A program made the position numbers and the translations under genes. The notes beneath the pieces are model-generated. The model had not been told where the DNA came from and did not search any database. It was given only the letters and a program-made list of their open reading frames with translations. DNA of 8,344 nt from Candidatus Cloacimonadota bacterium (GTDB lineage: Bacteria > Muiribacteriota > UBA6191 > JACPRK01): positions 1-8,344 of the forward strand of contig JAJFLN010000442.1 of NCBI GenBank assembly GCA_021772705.1. Direction: 5' to 3'. Positions 6,828 to 8,344 of this stretch are shown here, one piece after another; the stretch's first letter is position 1; the number at the start of each line of letters is the position of its first letter.

Positions 6828-8105
6828 TCATTCGTATCTCAAGGCAGTGATCGGGTCCATTCTGGCAGCGCTGCGGGCAGGGAAGAAGCCAAAGATGACA
6901 CCCACGGCGCAGGAGACGCCCACGGCGAGGACGATGGAGGAGAGGGTGGTCACGGTCTCCCATCCCAGGAAGAGCCGTACGGCTTGGGCCATGGCGAAGC
7001 CGCCGATGATACCGAGCAACCCGCCGGTGAGGCTGATCATGGTGGCCTCGACCAGGAATTGTCCCAGGATGTCCCGCTGGCTGGCGCCCAGGGATCGGCG
7101 GATGCCGATCTCCCGGGTCCGCTCCGTGACGCTGGCGAGCATGATGTTCATGATTCCGATGCCGCCCACCAGGAGGGACAGGCTGGCGATGAGAGCCATC
7201 ACGAGGTTAAAGATGTCCTGGGTCTTTCGACTCTGTTCCAGGATCTCCAGTGGGACGATGAGCTCGAAGTCCTCCCGGTCCCGATGGAGACGCTTCAACA
7301 CCTTGGCGATGATCCGCTTGGCGGGCAACAAGATCTCCATGGACTGGACCTGGACGATCACCTCCGAGACCTTGTGATAGGTGGGGTCCTTGTCGGAATC
7401 GGCTGTGTCCCGGATCTTGGAGAAGTACTCCAGAGCAGCCGTGATGGGGATGTAAACATCCCGGGAGGAGTCCCGGGTCCTGACCTTCACGCCGCCCTTC
7501 TCGGCCGCATCGGCCTCGGCTCCAGTGAGGTCCGCCAGGACGCCCACCACCCGGTAGGGCTGGTAGCCGATCTGGATCACCTCGCCGATGGGAGACCGGT
7601 GGGCGAAGAGCGCCCGGGCCAGGGCTGGAGCCAGGACAGCCACCCGGCGGCCGGACTCCAGATCTCCCGGGCCGATGGGGCGCCCTTCGGCCAGGACCTG
7701 CCGGGTGAGGCGGAGGTAGGCCGGGTCGACTCCGACCACGTTGGATCGGGGCTCCCGGCCGCCGGCGCTGACCTTGTTGTCCAGAAGTGTCTGGGGTGCG
7801 GCATCGACGATGAAGCTGCAGGCGGCCTTGAGGTAGGCAACATCCTGCAAGGAGAGGCCCGCGCTGCCGGCCCGCTTGGCGTCCCTGAGGGAGTCCCCCA
7901 CGAGCTTCCGGGACTTGACGTAGATCGTGTCGGCTCCATAAGCCTCGATCTGTCTGAGGGTGGCCTGCCTGGCGCCGGCGCCGATGGCCAGCATGGCGAT
8001 CACGGCTGCCACGCCGAAGATAATGCCCAGCATGGTCAGTAGAGACCGAAGCTTGTGCAGCAACAGGCCGTGAATGCCGATGGATATGAGCTGGCGAGGA
8101 TACAT
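6828..8105 (-). CDS. MacB-type ABC transporter permease (MacB_PCD and FtsX domains)
   Basis: The 425-residue product has the four-helix MacB/FtsX topology: a first membrane helix at about residues 21-44 (LLTMLGIIFGVAAVIAMLAI), a periplasmic domain of about 250 residues (45-295), then three C-terminal helices (about 298-323, 354-376 and 387-409). The cytoplasmic coupling segment SVTERTREIGIRRSLGAS (325-342) and the C-terminal FFPARSAARMDPITALRYE are diagnostic of this family. Members act as mechanotransmission pumps: ATP use in the cytoplasm moves the periplasmic domain, pushing substrates through an adaptor and TolC, rather than moving them across the inner membrane. Unlike E. coli MacB, the ATPase is a separate protein encoded immediately upstream. 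The start at ATG 8103-8105 is supported by AGGAGA lying inside the end of the ATPase gene. Macrolides, peptides, lipids or siderophores are all possible substrates; none can be chosen. Confidence 0.93.
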   Translation of the reverse strand: MYPRQLISIGIHGLLLHKLRSLLTMLGIIFGVAAVIAMLAIGAGARQATLRQIEAYGADTIYVKSRKLVGDSLRDAKRAGSAGLSLQDVAYLKAACSFIVDAAPQTLLDNKVSAGGREPRSNVVGVDPAYLRLTRQVLAEGRPIGPGDLESGRRVAVLAPALARALFAHRSPIGEVIQIGYQPYRVVGVLADLTGAEADAAEKGGVKVRTRDSSRDVYIPITAALEYFSKIRDTADSDKDPTYHKVSEVIVQVQSMEILLPAKRIIAKVLKRLHRDREDFELIVPLEILEQSRKTQDIFNLVMALIASLSLLVGGIGIMNIMLASVTERTREIGIRRSLGASQRDILGQFLVEATMISLTGGLLGIIGGFAMAQAVRLFLGWETVTTLSSIVLAVGVSCAVGVIFGFFPARSAARMDPITALRYE

Positions 8106-8108
8106 GGA

Positions 8109-8344
8109 TCAGTCTCCTGTCAGCTTGTACTGGGAGAGCAGGGCCGAGAGCCTGTCGGCATCTTCCTGACTCGGTGGCTCCACGATCCGGTCTTCCACGG
8201 CCCGGTCTTCGGTGATCTGACCGTCCATTACGTTGATGACGCGACGGGTGTGGCGGGCAATATTCGGGTCGAGGGTGACCATCAGGATGGTCAGTCCTTG
8301 CCGGTTCAGTTCGGTGAAGAGCTGCATGATCTCCCGGCCTGTCC
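8109..8344 (-). CDS. ABC transporter ATP-binding protein (MacB/LolD type), C-terminal end only
   Basis: Only the last 78 residues lie in the window; the gene continues past the right edge, so the Met codon at 8325-8327 is internal. The visible part, TGREIMQLFTELNRQGLTILMV then TLDPNIARHTRRVINVMDGQI, matches the region after the D-loop in MacB/LolD-type ATPases that energise FtsX-type permeases. Family members normally read VTHDP at the H-loop, whose His contacts the ATP gamma-phosphate. Here the codon at 8271-8273 is CTC (Leu), one base from CAC (His). An acidic tail of about 35 residues follows. The stop is 3 bases before the permease ATG. Walker A, Q-loop, signature and Walker B are outside the window, so activity cannot be judged fully. 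Confidence 0.9.
   Translation of the reverse strand, partial: TGREIMQLFTELNRQGLTILMVTLDPNIARHTRRVINVMDGQITEDRAVEDRIVEPPSQEDADRLSALLSQYKLTGD
8113..8118 (-). promoter_or_regulatory. Ribosome-binding site of the permease, embedded in the ATPase gene
   Basis: AGGAGA on the minus strand overlaps the final codons of the ATPase and sits 7 bases before the permease ATG. This supports coupled translation of the two ABC subunits. Confidence 0.7.

Noticed and set aside
6597..8042. A 481-residue open frame on the plus strand, opposite the permease and the start of the TolC-family gene
   Set aside because: It spans two clearly identified minus-strand genes and their junction, and its translation is His/Asp/Gly-rich with no recognisable domain.
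1..8344. tRNA or rRNA genes, CRISPR arrays, insertion sequences or long repeats
   Set aside because: None was seen. Nearly all the sequence is covered by the identified minus-strand genes, and the gaps are too short or lack such structure.

Overview
This GC-rich window reads almost entirely on the minus strand. It carries a dense, outward-facing transport operon typical of a Gram-negative (two-membrane) bacterium: the operon encodes a TolC-type outer-membrane channel and a periplasmic adaptor. I cannot place the species. The GC content and gene style would fit Acidobacteriota or a similar environmental lineage, but that is only a guess.

In transcription order (right to left) the window holds: the C-terminal end of a MacB/LolD-type ABC ATPase (cut by the right edge), a MacB-type FtsX-domain permease, a TolC-family outer-membrane factor with a GTG start, a HlyD/MacA-type periplasmic adaptor, and a 1142-residue fusion protein. 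The genes are tightly packed: 3 bases between ATPase and permease, 31 between permease and TolC, a 4-base stop/start overlap from TolC to adaptor, and a 7-base overlap from adaptor to fusion. A gap of about 170 bases follows, holding a plausible promoter, and then a separate gene for a crotonase-family enoyl-CoA hydratase that runs off the left edge.

The outstanding feature is the fusion protein. Residues 1 to about 436 are a Glu/Leu/Phe/Val dehydrogenase with both catalytic lysines, the catalytic aspartate and the NAD-binding glycine motif. Residues from about 490 to the end are a valyl-tRNA synthetase-like module that keeps the overall domain order (catalytic-core remnants, editing-domain remnant, zinc Cys pairs, ISRQxWWG motif, anticodon-binding helices). 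It has lost both HIGH and KMSKS, so it should not make aminoacyl-tRNA. I know of no described protein with this architecture. Its translational coupling to a tripartite ABC efflux system suggests that amino-acid oxidation or sensing and export work together. The ABC ATPase also carries Leu in place of the usual H-loop His. The functional link between exporter and fusion is inference; the domain architecture and motif losses are read directly from the sequence.
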